A stretch of DNA of 64,000 nucleotides from Candidatus Polarisedimenticolaceae bacterium (lineage in GTDB: Bacteria > Acidobacteriota > Polarisedimenticolia > Polarisedimenticolales > DASRJG01). The stretch spans positions 27,211 to 91,210 of the forward strand of contig DASUCV010000008.1 of NCBI GenBank assembly GCA_036275915.1. Direction: 5' to 3'. Positions within the stretch are counted from its first letter, which is position 1. Every line of letters starts with the position of its first letter. The notes under the pieces were generated by a model. That model saw only the letters and a list, made by a program, of their open reading frames with translations. It was not told where the DNA came from and did no database searches. The translations under genes were made by a program, and so were the position numbers. This document shows positions 28,905 to 40,269 of this stretch, piece after piece.

Positions 28905-29609
28905 TCAGCGGCGGGCCTTCTTCGTCATCGCCTTCCTGAGCTGGGCCAGCGCCGCGCTCTCGATCTGCCTCACGCGCTCGCGCGAGAGGGAGAGGAGTGT
29001 GCCGACCTCCATGAGGGTCATCGGCGTCTCGCCGTCGAGGCCGTAGCGCGACGCGAGCACCGCCTGTTCCCGGAGCGGCAGCGCGCGGAGGTGGCGGCGC
29101 AGGCGGCGGACGTCGTCTTGCGCGACGGCGGCGGCGTCGGGCCGCTCGCCACGCTCGTCCTCGAGTGTATCGAGGAGCGTGCGCGGATCATCGGCGGAGA
29201 TCGGGTCGTCGAAGCGCAGCTCGCGCATCGTGGGCCGGCCGTGCACGCGCTGGTACCGCGGAACGCGGACGAGACGGCCGCCGTCGGAGATCGCTTCGAG
29301 GATCGCCTTCCGGATCCAGAAGGCGGCGTACGTTATGAACCGCGCGCCGTTCGCCGGATCGAACCGGCGGATGGCCTTGAGCAGCCCCACGCACCCTTCG
29401 TGCACGAGGTCCTCGAACGCGACGCCGCGTCCGCGGTAGTCCATCGCCACACGGATGACGAAGGCGACGTGTGTGCGCACGAGGCGCTCGGCGGTCTCCG
29501 GCGCACCGCGACGGGCCTCGGCGACGAGCGTGAACTCCTCGTCGCGGCTGAGCTTCGGGACCGTGTGGACTCGTTTCAGGTAGCTCGAGATGACGGCGCT
29601 GTTTTCCAT
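28905..29609 (-). CDS. Sigma-70 family RNA polymerase sigma factor (RpoD/RpoH-like, compact)
   Basis: 234 residues containing a short region 1.2-like start (SYLKRVHTVPKLSRDEE), region 2 (VAFEDLVHEGCVGLLKAIRRFDP, then FITYAAFWIRKAI) and region 4 with an HTH (LMEVGTLLSLSRERVRQIE). Region 1.1 is absent and region 3 is much reduced, so this is an alternative rather than a primary factor. It differs from the ECF factor at 8704 by having the primary-type region 2 and region 4 sequences. No anti-sigma gene adjoins it. I cannot name its regulon. Confidence 0.82.
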   Translation of the reverse strand: MENSAVISSYLKRVHTVPKLSRDEEFTLVAEARRGAPETAERLVRTHVAFVIRVAMDYRGRGVAFEDLVHEGCVGLLKAIRRFDPANGARFITYAAFWIRKAILEAISDGGRLVRVPRYQRVHGRPTMRELRFDDPISADDPRTLLDTLEDERGERPDAAAVAQDDVRRLRRHLRALPLREQAVLASRYGLDGETPMTLMEVGTLLSLSRERVRQIESAALAQLRKAMTKKARR

Positions 29610-29711
29610 GGGGAAACGGTATGAGCGCCTTGAAACGGATCGGTGACGGAACGGGGACGGAAAAGGGTCAGCCCGGCTCGATCCTTCCCGGCGGGCTCGG
29701 CGCCACCGCGA

Positions 29712-30683
29712 TCAGCGTTGGTGCGCGAACACTTTGAACGCCCCCGCTTCTTTCTTCACGCCGACGACGATCGGGAAACCGTCGAGATTGCACTCGGCGA
29801 GCTTGCCGGAGAAATCGAGGAGACGCACCGGCTCGCGCCCCTCGAATTTCGCGTCGACGAGGGCGTCGATCGCGCCGGGCGCGGCATCGCCCTGGGCGCA
29901 CTTGAGCTTGGGGAGCATCGAGGCGCCGGTCGCGGTCTTGACGAGCTCGGTGATGTCGAGGCTGTCCTCGAGCTCTTTCTCGCCGGCGAGGACGAGCGAG
30001 ATGCCGCCCTCGTCGCGGTGGCCCGTCTTCATCCCCTCCGGTGTTCCGCAATCGGCCGGGACGAAACGCGGATGGTTGAGGACGACGGCGACGGTGTGGT
30101 GGTTGCCGTCGCGGAGGTCGATCGCCGCCGACTCGCGAAGGTACGAGCCCTCCGGGAGCTGCGCGAGGAGACCTTTGGCACCCTTTCCCGCCGGCGGGAG
30201 CGTGTAGACGTAGTCGGTGACGCTCTTGCTCGTGAACGATTGGAGCACGACGTTGCGGCTCTTCTCGCGCGGCGGCTTCTTCCCGGTCGCGAGCTGGTAC
30301 GCCGCGTCGAACGCGTCGTCGTCCCACGCCTTCCGCGCCGTGAGGAAGATCGTCGCCGGGTCCTCGATCGACGTTCCGTCCTGCGACAACGCCACGCGCA
30401 GCACGAGATCGTACGGGACGTTCTTGTCCTGCACGATGAGCCAGCTCGCCGGCCAGCCGTCTCCCGAGTCGATCGTCTTGAGGCAGGTCGTCGCGCGTGC
30501 CGCATCGAGGATCGAGCTCGCCGCGACCATGCTTCCGTCGGGTGCGGCGAGCTGTTTCGCCGCGACCTTCTGCGCGAGCGACGCGGCGAGCTGAGGGAGC
30601 TTGTCCGCCGGCGGACGTGGGGTGTCTTTGGCGGCGAGCGCCGTCGCCGCAACCGCGAGAAGGAGGGGCACGATCGTCTTCAT
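29712..30683 (-). CDS. Exported protein of unknown function
   Basis: 323 residues from the ATG at 30683, which starts a signal peptide (MKTIVPLLLAVAATALAAKD); the much longer open frame upstream is a GC-rich artefact that runs through the kinase gene. The mature part has two cysteines near the middle and a conserved-looking core (SLVLAGEKELEDSLDITELV) but no family I recognise. It is divergent from the Ser/Thr kinase gene, with 114 bases between the starts. A periplasmic or surface location is inferred from the signal peptide only. Confidence 0.6.
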   Translation of the reverse strand: MKTIVPLLLAVAATALAAKDTPRPPADKLPQLAASLAQKVAAKQLAAPDGSMVAASSILDAARATTCLKTIDSGDGWPASWLIVQDKNVPYDLVLRVALSQDGTSIEDPATIFLTARKAWDDDAFDAAYQLATGKKPPREKSRNVVLQSFTSKSVTDYVYTLPPAGKGAKGLLAQLPEGSYLRESAAIDLRDGNHHTVAVVLNHPRFVPADCGTPEGMKTGHRDEGGISLVLAGEKELEDSLDITELVKTATGASMLPKLKCAQGDAAPGAIDALVDAKFEGREPVRLLDFSGKLAECNLDGFPIVVGVKKEAGAFKVFAHQR

Positions 30684-32112
30684 CGCGGACACGTTACCCC
30701 AATCTCCCGTGCGCACAACCTCGCGTTCTCGCGCGGGGAACCGAGAGACGCTCGAACGCTTGGTGCGCGGAGCCGCTGAGGTTACGTTCCCGCCCGCATG
30801 ACATCCGCTTCGGCCCACGCGATCTCGCCGGTCCTGGACGCGCGCTTCCTCGTCGTCGAGACGCTGGGGCGCGGCGGCCAGGGAACGGTCTACCGCGCGT
30901 TCGACAGGCTCACGAGACGCGACGTCGCGCTCAAGACGCTCCACCCCGTGCCCGATCTCGATCCGGTGCATCCGCTCGTAGCGGAGTTCGCGGCGTGGTC
31001 GCGTCTCCGGCACCCTCACGTCGTGCGCGCGTACGAGATGGGCCGGGCCCGCTCGGGGCCGCTCGAGCCGGGAACGCCCTACCTCGTGCTCGAGCTGGTC
31101 CGCGGGCTTCCGGTTCACCGCGCGATGCGCGCCGGCGCCACGAGCGGCGAAGCGGTCGAGGAGGTGGGCCGGCGCCTCCTGCGCGCGCTCGACCACGTTC
31201 ACCGTGCGGGATTGGTTCACCGCGATCTCAAGCCTGGCAACGTCCTCGTCGGCCCCGGCCGCCGCGGACCGGGGCGCGTGAAGCTCACCGACTTCGGGCT
31301 CGCCTCGCCGTCCGGTCTGGCGGGCGCGCCCGGCCGGATCAGCGGCTCGATCCCTTACGTCGCGCCCGAGCGGATCCTTGGCCTGCCGCTCGACGGGCGC
31401 GCCGACCTCTACGGGCTCGGCATCCTCCTCTTCTATCTCGCGACCGGCCGGCTGCCGCTCCTCGCGCGCTCGCCGCAGCGATGGCTGCGCTGGCACCTCG
31501 CCGGTCCCCCGGCCGATCCCCGCGTCGTCCGTCCCGAGATCCCGGCGCGTCTCGCCGATCTCGTCATCAAGCTCACCGCGCGCGATCGCGACGCGCGCCC
31601 CCCCACCGCGGCCGAGGCGCTGGCGCTTCTGGGGCCGGCTCCGCCAGCGGCGCCACGCGCCTCGGCCTCCCACCTGACTTCGTCGCAGCGCGCCGCGCTG
31701 AGGATGGCGCTCGACGCGGCGCGTCGCGGCGAGTCACGGGAGATCGTGCTGCCGCCGGGCGCGGCGCGTCAGGAGCTCTCCGTCGCGGCGGCGGCGATGG
31801 GGCTCGCGGTTCACAGGCTCCGCCGTCCCTCCGGAATCGCCGAGGTCGTGCTGACGCTCCTGCTGGCGCGCGGCAGCGAGGCGCAGGCGACGGCCCTGCG
31901 CCACGGCCTCGCGCGCGGGCTCCCGCTCTCGTTCGTCGGAGGCGTGCCGGTGTGGGACCGCTCCGTCGGCGCGCCGCCGCCTCGCGCCGTGGCCGTGCTC
32001 GCGCGCGGAGTCGCCGCGTTCCTCGTCGCCGAGGCGCGGCGACGTCCTCTCGCTCTCGTCGTCGAGCCCGGTGCCACGCGCGACCCGCTCGCCGGTACGG
32101 TCGTCGCGATCC

Positions 32113-33449
<1,337 letters not shown>

Positions 33450-33453
<4 letters not shown>

Positions 33454-35174
33454 GATCGTGGCTCCTCACCGGGCCCGCGGAGATGCCGGCCCGGCCTGTA
33501 AGGATAGATGTCGACGACCTCCCCGCGCGCGTGCATCTCCTGCATCCGGTGCCAGAAGTCGACGTGGAGCAGCTCTTCGTGGTGGTCGAGGAAGACCTCG
33601 CGCAGGCCTCGCCTCAGGCCCAGGAACGAGCGGAACTCCTCGGGAAAGATGTCACGCTCGCCGACGTAGAACCAGGGCTCGCCGGCGGTTTCCTCGTCGC
33701 CGCTCTTCGCCTCGGGCAGCGCGCGGAAGTTGCAGTCGGTGAGCAGGCACAGCTCGTCGTAGTCGTAGAAGATGAGCCGGCCGTGCCGGGTCACGCCGAA
33801 GTTCTTGAGCAGCATGTCGCCGGGGAAGATGTTGGTCGCGGCGAGATCGCGCAGCACCTGGCCGTACTCGACGACCGCGTCGCGCGCCGCGTCGTCGGGC
33901 GCGACCTTGAGGTAGACGTCGAGCGGCAGGAGCCGCCGCTCGGTGTACAGGTGCGCGATGACGACGCGGTCCGCGCGCAGGCGCACGCTCTCGCCCGCCA
34001 CGGTCAGGAGCTCGCGGAGGAGCCGCTCCGTGAACCGCGACGCGTCGAACTCGAGGTGCTCGAACTCCTGCGCGTCCGCGAGGCGTCCCGCGCGGTCGTG
34101 GCGGAAGACGAGGCCGTACTTCTCCCGGACCTCCTGGTGCGTCACGGTCTTTGGATAGTCGAAGCGGTCCTTGATGACCTTGAACACGACGTCGAAGCCG
34201 GCGAGCGTGAAGACGCTCATGACCATGCCGCGCTGCCCCGGCGCGATGTCGAAGCGGTCGTCGGTCTCCTCCAGGTGATCGAGGATCGACCGGTACAGCT
34301 CGGTCTTGCCGTGCTTGTTGCACCCGACGGCGTTGTACAGCTCGGCGAGCGGCTTGCGGGGCATGATCGTCTTCAGGAAGGCGACGGTCTCGCGCGGGCT
34401 TTCCATCTCGACGAGGAAGTACGACCGCGCGAAGCTGAAGACGATGCTGACCTCGTCTTCGGTCATGAGGACGGCGTCGACGGCGATCCTTCCTCCGAAG
34501 TTGACGAGCGCCATGACCCACGGGACGCTGCCCCGATCGGTCTTCACGCGCCCGACGACGTACGCTCCCTTCCCGCGGAAGAAGACCGGCCTGAGCAGCT
34601 CGAGGGCGAGAACGCGGCGGCCCTCGAGCTGGCGCTCCATCTCGCCGGCGATCCGGGCCGCGTCGCCCTCGGCATCGTCCCAGCCGGGATCGAAGCGATA
34701 CGCCTCGAGCACCGTGAGGACGAGCGAGGTGAGCGTGCCGTTCCGCGGGAAGGTCGCCATCTCGGCGCCGGCGGGATCGACCGAGGGCCGGTGGAGCTGC
34801 GGGATGACGAACTCGACCGCCGGATCGGCGCCGATCGTGTGGAAGATCTTGCGCGTATACGAGTTGAAGAACGTCTCGGCGAGCTCGACGTCGGGACGGC
34901 CCTTCATCGCGCGCGCGTAGGCGCTTCGAAGCGCCGTCCATGTCGGGCGGTCGGCGATCCGATCGTCCATCAGCGGCCGCAGGCGCTCGAGCCCTTCCTG
35001 GACCGCCTCGAGGTAGAGGTCGAACCGCCGCGCGGAATCGCGCTGGACGGCATGCCAGTCGCGCGATTCGAAGTTCGCCCGCGCGCGGTGGGTCAACGCT
35101 CGGAAGCGCTCGGTGTAGGAGCGGAACGACTCGGCGATGAGGGACGCACCGTCTTGGACGAGAGACCGTTCCAT
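33450..35174 (-). CDS. aceK: Isocitrate dehydrogenase kinase/phosphatase
   Basis: 574 residues from the ATG at 35174; a GTG three codons earlier (35183) is an alternative and neither has a clear ribosome-binding site. The sequence follows AceK throughout: [26 protein letters not shown], then [24 protein letters not shown] (ATP-binding core) and [20 protein letters not shown] (catalytic and metal-binding segment). It phosphorylates and dephosphorylates Icd on the active-site serine, which switches carbon flow between the TCA cycle and the glyoxylate bypass. It directly precedes and overlaps icd. The glyoxylate-bypass genes aceA and aceB are not in this window. Confidence 0.95.
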
Positions 35175-35226
35175 GGGATCCACGAGTGTAGCGGGGCGCG
35201 CCGGTTTTTTCCTATAGACTTCGCCG

Positions 35227-36903
35227 ATGCGCTGGGTCCGGAACGCCTTCCTCGTCGGGTGCTGCCTCGCGCCGGCGTTCGCCGCAGATCGTTTCGACCT
35301 CGTCGTGAAGGGCGGAACGGTCTATGACGGCACGGGCGCCCCGGGGCGCAAGGCCGACGTGGGAATCAAGGGGGATCGGATCGTCGCCGTCGGCGATCTG
35401 TCGGCCGCCGCGGCCGCGCGTGTCGTCGACGCGAAGGGGCTCGCTGTCGCACCGGGATTCGTCAACATGCTCTCGTGGGCGACGGATTCCCTGATGGTCG
35501 ACGGACGCTCGATGAGCGACCTGAAGCAAGGGGTCACCCTCGAGGTCATGGGCGAAGGCTGGTCGATGGGGCCCCTGACCGACTCCATGAAGAAGGAGAT
35601 GAAGGAGCAGCAGGGCGACATCAAGTACGACATCACGTGGACGACGCTCGGCGAGTACCTGGACCAGCTCGTCAAGCGCGGCATCTCGCCGAACGTCGCG
35701 AGCATGGTCGGCGCCACGACTCTCCGCATCCACGAGCTGGGTTACGCCGATCGCGAGCCGACCGCGGACGAGCTGGCGCGCATGGAGGCTCTCGTCCGCG
35801 CGTCGATGAAGGAGGGCGCCCTCGGCATCGGCGCCGCGCTCATCTACGCTCCCGGCTTCTACGCGAAGACGCCGGAGCTGCTCGCGCTCGCCAAGACCGC
35901 GGGAGAATCGGGCGGCGGCTACATCGCCCACATGCGCAGCGAGGCCAACCGTCTCGACGAAGCGGTCGACGAGACGATCGGCATCGCGCGTGCGGCCGGC
36001 GTGCACGGCGAGATCTATCACCTGAAGGCCGCCGGCCGCGCGAACTGGCCGAAGATGAAGGGCGTGCTCGCGAAGATCGAGGCCGCCCGGAAGGACGGCG
36101 TCTCGATCAGCGCGAACATGTACACCTACCTCGCGGGCGCGACCGGCCTCGACGCCGCGATGCCGCCGTGGGTCCAGGAGGGCGGCCTCGATGCGTGGGT
36201 GAATCGCCTGAGGGATCCCGCCGTCCGCGCGCGCGTGATCGGGGAGATGCGCACCCCGGCCGACACGTGGGAAAATCTGTGGCTCCAGGCGGGATCCGCC
36301 GACAACGTGCTCTTCACCGGCTTCAAGACCGAGCGGCTCAAGCCGCTGACCGGCAAGACTCTCGCCCAGGTCATGAAGATGCGCGGCACCTCGGCGGAAG
36401 ACACGATGATCGACCTCGTCATCGAGGACCACACGCGCATCGAGACCGTCTACTTCCTGATGAGCGAGGACAACCTGAAGCTCGAGATCGCCGAGCCTTG
36501 GGTCGCCTTCGGCTCCGACGCGGAGTCGTCGGCGCCCGCGGGGGTCTTCCTGAAATCGAGCACGCACCCGCGCGCCTACGGAAACTTCGCCCGTGTCCTC
36601 GGCCACTACGTGCGCGACGAGAAAGCGCTCGCGCTCCCCGACGCGATCCGCCGCCTGACGGGCCTCCCCGCCGAGAACTGGAAGCTGAAGGATCGCGGCT
36701 GTCTGGCCGCCGGCTGCTTCGCGGACGTCGTCGTCTTCGATCCCGCGAAGGTTGCCGACCACGCCACGTTCGACAAGCCGCGGCAGTACGCGACCGGCGT
36801 GCGCGACGTCTTCGTCAACGGGGTGCAGGTCCTGAAGAACGGCAGCCACACCGGAGCCAAACCAGGGCGTGTGGTGCGGGGGCCGGGCTGGGCGGGAAGT
36901 TAA
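35227..36903 (+). CDS. Exported N-acyl-D-amino-acid deacylase family amidohydrolase
   Basis: 558 residues with a signal peptide (MRWVRNAFLVGCCLAPAFAA). It follows the D-aminoacylase branch of the amidohydrolase superfamily: FDLVVKGGTVYDGTGAPG, VVDAKGLAVAPGFVNM, GGGYIAHMRSE, GVHGEIYHLKAAG and the C-terminal GCLAAGCFADVVVFDP plus VFVNGVQVLKNG beta-sandwich. The usual HxD-type metal pair after PGFV is altered here: PGFVNMLSWATD in place of PGFIDxHxH, while the later His residues and the Asp in FGSDAES remain. A mono-zinc active site, as in known D-aminoacylases, is therefore plausible. A TATAGA at about 35213 close to the start suggests a very short leader. The stop codon lies in a heptamer repeat. 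Confidence 0.85.
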   Translation: MRWVRNAFLVGCCLAPAFAADRFDLVVKGGTVYDGTGAPGRKADVGIKGDRIVAVGDLSAAAAARVVDAKGLAVAPGFVNMLSWATDSLMVDGRSMSDLKQGVTLEVMGEGWSMGPLTDSMKKEMKEQQGDIKYDITWTTLGEYLDQLVKRGISPNVASMVGATTLRIHELGYADREPTADELARMEALVRASMKEGALGIGAALIYAPGFYAKTPELLALAKTAGESGGGYIAHMRSEANRLDEAVDETIGIARAAGVHGEIYHLKAAGRANWPKMKGVLAKIEAARKDGVSISANMYTYLAGATGLDAAMPPWVQEGGLDAWVNRLRDPAVRARVIGEMRTPADTWENLWLQAGSADNVLFTGFKTERLKPLTGKTLAQVMKMRGTSAEDTMIDLVIEDHTRIETVYFLMSEDNLKLEIAEPWVAFGSDAESSAPAGVFLKSSTHPRAYGNFARVLGHYVRDEKALALPDAIRRLTGLPAENWKLKDRGCLAAGCFADVVVFDPAKVADHATFDKPRQYATGVRDVFVNGVQVLKNGSHTGAKPGRVVRGPGWAGS

Positions 36904-36933
36904 CTGTTAACTGTTGACTGTTAACTGTCGACT
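36899..36933. repeat. Five tandem copies of a 7-base unit between convergent genes
   Basis: Units GTTAACT, GTTAACT, GTTGACT, GTTAACT and GTCGACT run head to tail. The first contains the stop codon of the deacylase gene, and the array ends six bases before the stop of the convergent glycine-zipper gene. Three of the five units contain the palindrome GTTAAC. Function unknown; it could arise by slippage. Confidence 0.85.
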
Positions 36934-36938
36934 TCTTC

Positions 36939-37499
36939 TCAGTGCTTCACCACGTAGTTCTTGGACTCGAGGCACGCCGAGAATGACTTCTTGAACGCGG
37001 TGATCTGACTTTCGTTCGCTTGGGCCTGAGCTTGCGCCTGCTGCTCGACCTGCTGCTGCGCCTGCGCTTGAGCCTGCTTCTTCTTGCGGCGGCCGGCGAC
37101 GGCGCCCGCCGTCGCGCCGATCGCTGCGCCTTTGCCCGCGTCGTCGCTCGCGACCTCGCCGATCACCGCGCCGGCGGCAGCGCCCTTGGCCGCGCCCGCC
37201 ACGCCGGCGCCCTTACCCGCCTGCGCCGCCTGCTGCTGGGCGGCCGCGTTCTGCTGGGCTTGAGCCTCGGCCTGCTTTTGAACCTGGAACGGATCGACGC
37301 CGGTCTGCTTGACGGCGGCCTGGTAGCACGCGGCTTCGTCCTGGGATTGCTGGGAGGCGTCCTGCCCCTTCGACGGGAAGGCGTAAACGCCGACGGTGGC
37401 GGCGAGCGTCTTCTGACCCGTCGGTTCCGCTGTCTGAGCCCATCCCGCGGACGGCAAGGCGATCGTGATGAGAATGACCGCAGAGAGTACGCGCTTCAT
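36939..37499 (-). CDS. Exported glycine-zipper protein
   Basis: 186 residues from the ATG at 37499, which has GGAGG six bases upstream; the adjacent ATG at 37502 is only three bases from it. A signal peptide (MKRVLSAVILITIALPSAGW) is followed by Gln/Ala-rich coiled-coil-like stretches on both sides of a glycine-zipper segment (GAAKGAAAGAVIGEVASDD and GKGAAIGATAGAVAG). The C-terminal FKKSFSACLESKNYVV is typical of small envelope proteins with this architecture. It likely associates with the outer or inner membrane. It lies eight bases after the beta-barrel gene and is probably cotranscribed with it. Confidence 0.7.
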   Translation of the reverse strand: MKRVLSAVILITIALPSAGWAQTAEPTGQKTLAATVGVYAFPSKGQDASQQSQDEAACYQAAVKQTGVDPFQVQKQAEAQAQQNAAAQQQAAQAGKGAGVAGAAKGAAAGAVIGEVASDDAGKGAAIGATAGAVAGRRKKKQAQAQAQQQVEQQAQAQAQANESQITAFKKSFSACLESKNYVVKH

Positions 37500-37510
37500 C
37501 ATCCACCTCC

Positions 37511-38260
37511 TCAAAAACGGAATCCTACTCCTACAAACGGCCCGGCCATCGTGATGTGGTAGACGATCCTCCCATCGTCGTAGTCGATGCTCAAGTAGCG
37601 GTAACCAAAGCTCAGCGTGGTCAGCTTTTTGAACCGGTAGCCGCCCGCGGCCAGGACCTGCCACGTGAACCGGTCATCGCCTCCGCCCCCGAGGTCGCCG
37701 TAACCCGTGACGAGCCAACCCGAGGACGACTGCCACCCGACCCGGGCCCCCCCGATCGCATCCCACCAGTCGATCGCCGTAGAAGCGTTGCGGCCGGCCA
37801 AGATGCCGGTCGTCAACGTGAGATCGGCGTCGACGTGGGTGTAGCGCGGCCCGAGGAGGACGTCGACCTTGACCGGCCCGTCGTAGGCGCGATAGCTCGC
37901 GAGCGCCGTGTAGAACTGATCTTTGATGTCGACGCTCGCGTCCGACGTACCGATGGAGAGATCGGCGTAGAACGTGTCCACGAGAGCGCCCCACCGGCCG
38001 TGCCGTGCCTCGAACGCGCCCATCCACGCGAAGTGCAGATCGCTCCAGACATCCGAGAAGCTCGTCTCGCCGCCGCCCGAGCCGAGCCTGCCGATCTTGA
38101 TGTTGCCGTCGATGCCGACCAGCCAGACGTAAGGGGTGACCTGGAATTGCCAGCCATCGGGTGGCGCGGCAGCCGGTGCCTGCTGCGCGCGACACGGCGC
38201 AGCGGCCGCCACGAGCACACAACCGAGGACCACGCCGAGCTGACGGAGCTTTGTTCTCAT
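37511..38260 (-). CDS. Outer-membrane beta-barrel protein
   Basis: 249 residues. A signal peptide (MRTKLRQLGVVLGCVLVAAA) is followed by alternating amphipathic strands rich in aromatic residues (WQFQVTPYVWLVGIDG, YRFKKLTTLSFGYRYLSIDY) and a terminal Phe (GPFVGVGFRF), the usual outer-membrane barrel signature. Strand count suggests roughly 8-12. The ATG at 38260 is chosen because the frame upstream overlaps the cytochrome gene and GAGGGTG lies just before it. It is first in a likely two-gene unit with the glycine-zipper protein. Substrate unknown. Confidence 0.75.
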   Translation of the reverse strand: MRTKLRQLGVVLGCVLVAAAAPCRAQQAPAAAPPDGWQFQVTPYVWLVGIDGNIKIGRLGSGGGETSFSDVWSDLHFAWMGAFEARHGRWGALVDTFYADLSIGTSDASVDIKDQFYTALASYRAYDGPVKVDVLLGPRYTHVDADLTLTTGILAGRNASTAIDWWDAIGGARVGWQSSSGWLVTGYGDLGGGGDDRFTWQVLAAGGYRFKKLTTLSFGYRYLSIDYDDGRIVYHITMAGPFVGVGFRF

Positions 38261-38306
38261 GAGCACCCTCGCTTGGCGGGACCCTATCCGAGTCGCAAGC
38301 GAGGCG

Positions 38307-40262
38307 TCAAGGGGACGAGAGCTCCGACTTCGCGATCCGATACACCTCGGCGAACCGCGCGTCCCCCGGCTCGAGCTGGGTCGCCTTGTGGAGCGCCTCG
38401 AGCGCTTCTTCCGGCCGGCGCTGGCGGACGAGCGCGAGCCCGAGCGCGTGCCACAGCGCCGCGGAGTCGGGCGCGACGGCGAGGCCGGCACGGAGCGTCG
38501 CATCGACGTCCGCCTCGCGGCCCGCCGCGCGGTGGACGTCGGCGAGGTTGACATAGCCCGCCGGGCTCCGGGGCGTGATGCGGATCGCCGCACGGCATTC
38601 GCGATCGGCGGCGTCGAGATCGCCGAGCTCCTCATCGAGGGCGCAGAGGTTGAGGTGAGCCTCCGGCCTGTCCGCTTCATCCTGCTGCGAGCGCTTCCAC
38701 TCCTCGAGGGCCGAGGCGCCTCGCGGCGCGTCGGGAGTGCCGACCAGGGCGCGCCCCGCGTCGATGCGCACCGTCCGGATCGGATCGGAGGCGAGGGGTG
38801 CCAAGAGTGGCCCGCGGGTCGCGGGCGGCGCCTCGGCGAGCGTGAGGACCGCCGCATCGCGCACGAGCGGATCGCGATCGGCGAGCGCCGCCGCTTCGAC
38901 CCGGACGTCGCGCGTCAAGGTCAGCGCCGTCGCGCGGACGATCGCCGGCTGCGTCCCGTCGCCGATCAGCGCCGCCAAGGCCGGCGCCGCCGCCATGGGA
39001 TCGGCGCGCCCCCCCGCGATCGTCTCGCTCCAGTGCGGCGGCTTCGGGCGCCACCACCAACGTGACGGCTGGTCCGGATGGCAACGCGCGCACACATTCG
39101 GCGCACCGGTCTTCGCAGAGAGGTCGGGGCGCGGCACCTTGAAGCCGTGGTCGTGCCGCGCATGAACGACCATGTAGGTCGTCGTCGGCATGTGGCACGA
39201 GGTGCATGTGCTGCCGGCGGCGTGGTGATGGTGCGCCGGCACGTCGAACCGCGCCGGGTCGTGGCACTTCGCGCACGCGCCGTTGCCGGGAAGGGTCTTC
39301 GAGGTGTGCGGATCGTGACAATCGGTGCAGGTCACCCCGGCCGCATACATCTTGCTCTGCGAGAACGAGCCGTATTCGTAGTCCTCGTCCTGGATCTGAC
39401 CGTCGGCGTAGTACGTTCCCGGCGTGAGAAGCGAGACGCGGTGCGTGTCCATGAGCGGCCGGCCGTAGACGTAATCGCGGCTCACGACGCCGCGCCGCGC
39501 GTGGCAGCGGCCGCACGCCTCCACTTCGGTGTGCAACGCTCGTGGCTGCGATCGCTTCGCGATGCCGGTCGTCGCATCCATGATCCACGTCGCCGGATCC
39601 TGGAGCGTCACCACGAGCCCGCCGTTCCCTTTGAGCGCGACGTGGCGCGAGCCGGGCCCGTGACACGCCTCGCACGACACGTCGATCTCGGAGAACGTCG
39701 TCTGGAACGTATCCTTCGCTCGATCGTAACCCTTCACGACGCCGGTCGAATGGCACTCCGCGCACATGTCGTTCCAGTTCTGGTAGATCCCCGTCCAGTG
39801 AAGGATGTCGTCGTGCGGGACCGGCTCGTTCGGATAGAGGTGGAACCAGCGCCGCGAGCGCGTGTCCCAGCAGACGTTGAGCGCCTGGATCCGTCCGTCC
39901 GGGAACCGGATCAAGTACTGCTGCAGCGGGTCGACGCCGAAGGTGTACGCGATCTCGTAGTCGTGGAGCGCGCCGTCGGGGCCGTCGGTGCGAGCGACGA
40001 ACTTGCCTTCTTTCTTCAGAAACGTCGTGGTGACGCCGAAGTGCGTGAAGGTGGCACCGTCGAAGTCGCCGAGGACCGTGTCCGGGCCCGCGACCTGCAT
40101 CGCGCGGTCATGGTGGGAGCCGCGCCAGCGCGCGGCTTCCGCGGCGTGACAGCCCTCGCAGGACGAGCGGCCGACGAACGTCAGCGGAGGCGAGGCGTGA
40201 CGGCAGGCCGCCGCGGCCATCGTCACGGTCAGGATCAGACCGTGGCGGAGGCCGCGGCTCAC
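38307..40262 (-). CDS. Octaheme c-type cytochrome with HEAT-like and TPR C-terminus
   Basis: 651 residues from the GTG at 40262, seven bases after the aquaporin stop. The N-terminus (LILTVTMAAAAC) looks like a lipoprotein signal with lipidation at the Cys. Eight CxxCH haem-attachment motifs are present: CEGCH, CAECH, CEACH, CGRCH, CTDCH, CAKCH, CTSCH and CARCH, with an HHHH run near the sixth. The remaining third has HEAT-like alpha repeats followed by TPRs (AGYVNLADVHRAAGRE, ALWHALGLALVRQRR). This combination is found in periplasmic multihaem proteins whose electron donor and acceptor are mostly unknown. It is probably cotranscribed with the aquaporin gene. Confidence 0.85.
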   Translation of the reverse strand: MSRGLRHGLILTVTMAAAACRHASPPLTFVGRSSCEGCHAAEAARWRGSHHDRAMQVAGPDTVLGDFDGATFTHFGVTTTFLKKEGKFVARTDGPDGALHDYEIAYTFGVDPLQQYLIRFPDGRIQALNVCWDTRSRRWFHLYPNEPVPHDDILHWTGIYQNWNDMCAECHSTGVVKGYDRAKDTFQTTFSEIDVSCEACHGPGSRHVALKGNGGLVVTLQDPATWIMDATTGIAKRSQPRALHTEVEACGRCHARRGVVSRDYVYGRPLMDTHRVSLLTPGTYYADGQIQDEDYEYGSFSQSKMYAAGVTCTDCHDPHTSKTLPGNGACAKCHDPARFDVPAHHHHAAGSTCTSCHMPTTTYMVVHARHDHGFKVPRPDLSAKTGAPNVCARCHPDQPSRWWWRPKPPHWSETIAGGRADPMAAAPALAALIGDGTQPAIVRATALTLTRDVRVEAAALADRDPLVRDAAVLTLAEAPPATRGPLLAPLASDPIRTVRIDAGRALVGTPDAPRGASALEEWKRSQQDEADRPEAHLNLCALDEELGDLDAADRECRAAIRITPRSPAGYVNLADVHRAAGREADVDATLRAGLAVAPDSAALWHALGLALVRQRRPEEALEALHKATQLEPGDARFAEVYRIAKSELSSP

Positions 40263-40269
40263 CGCACGC

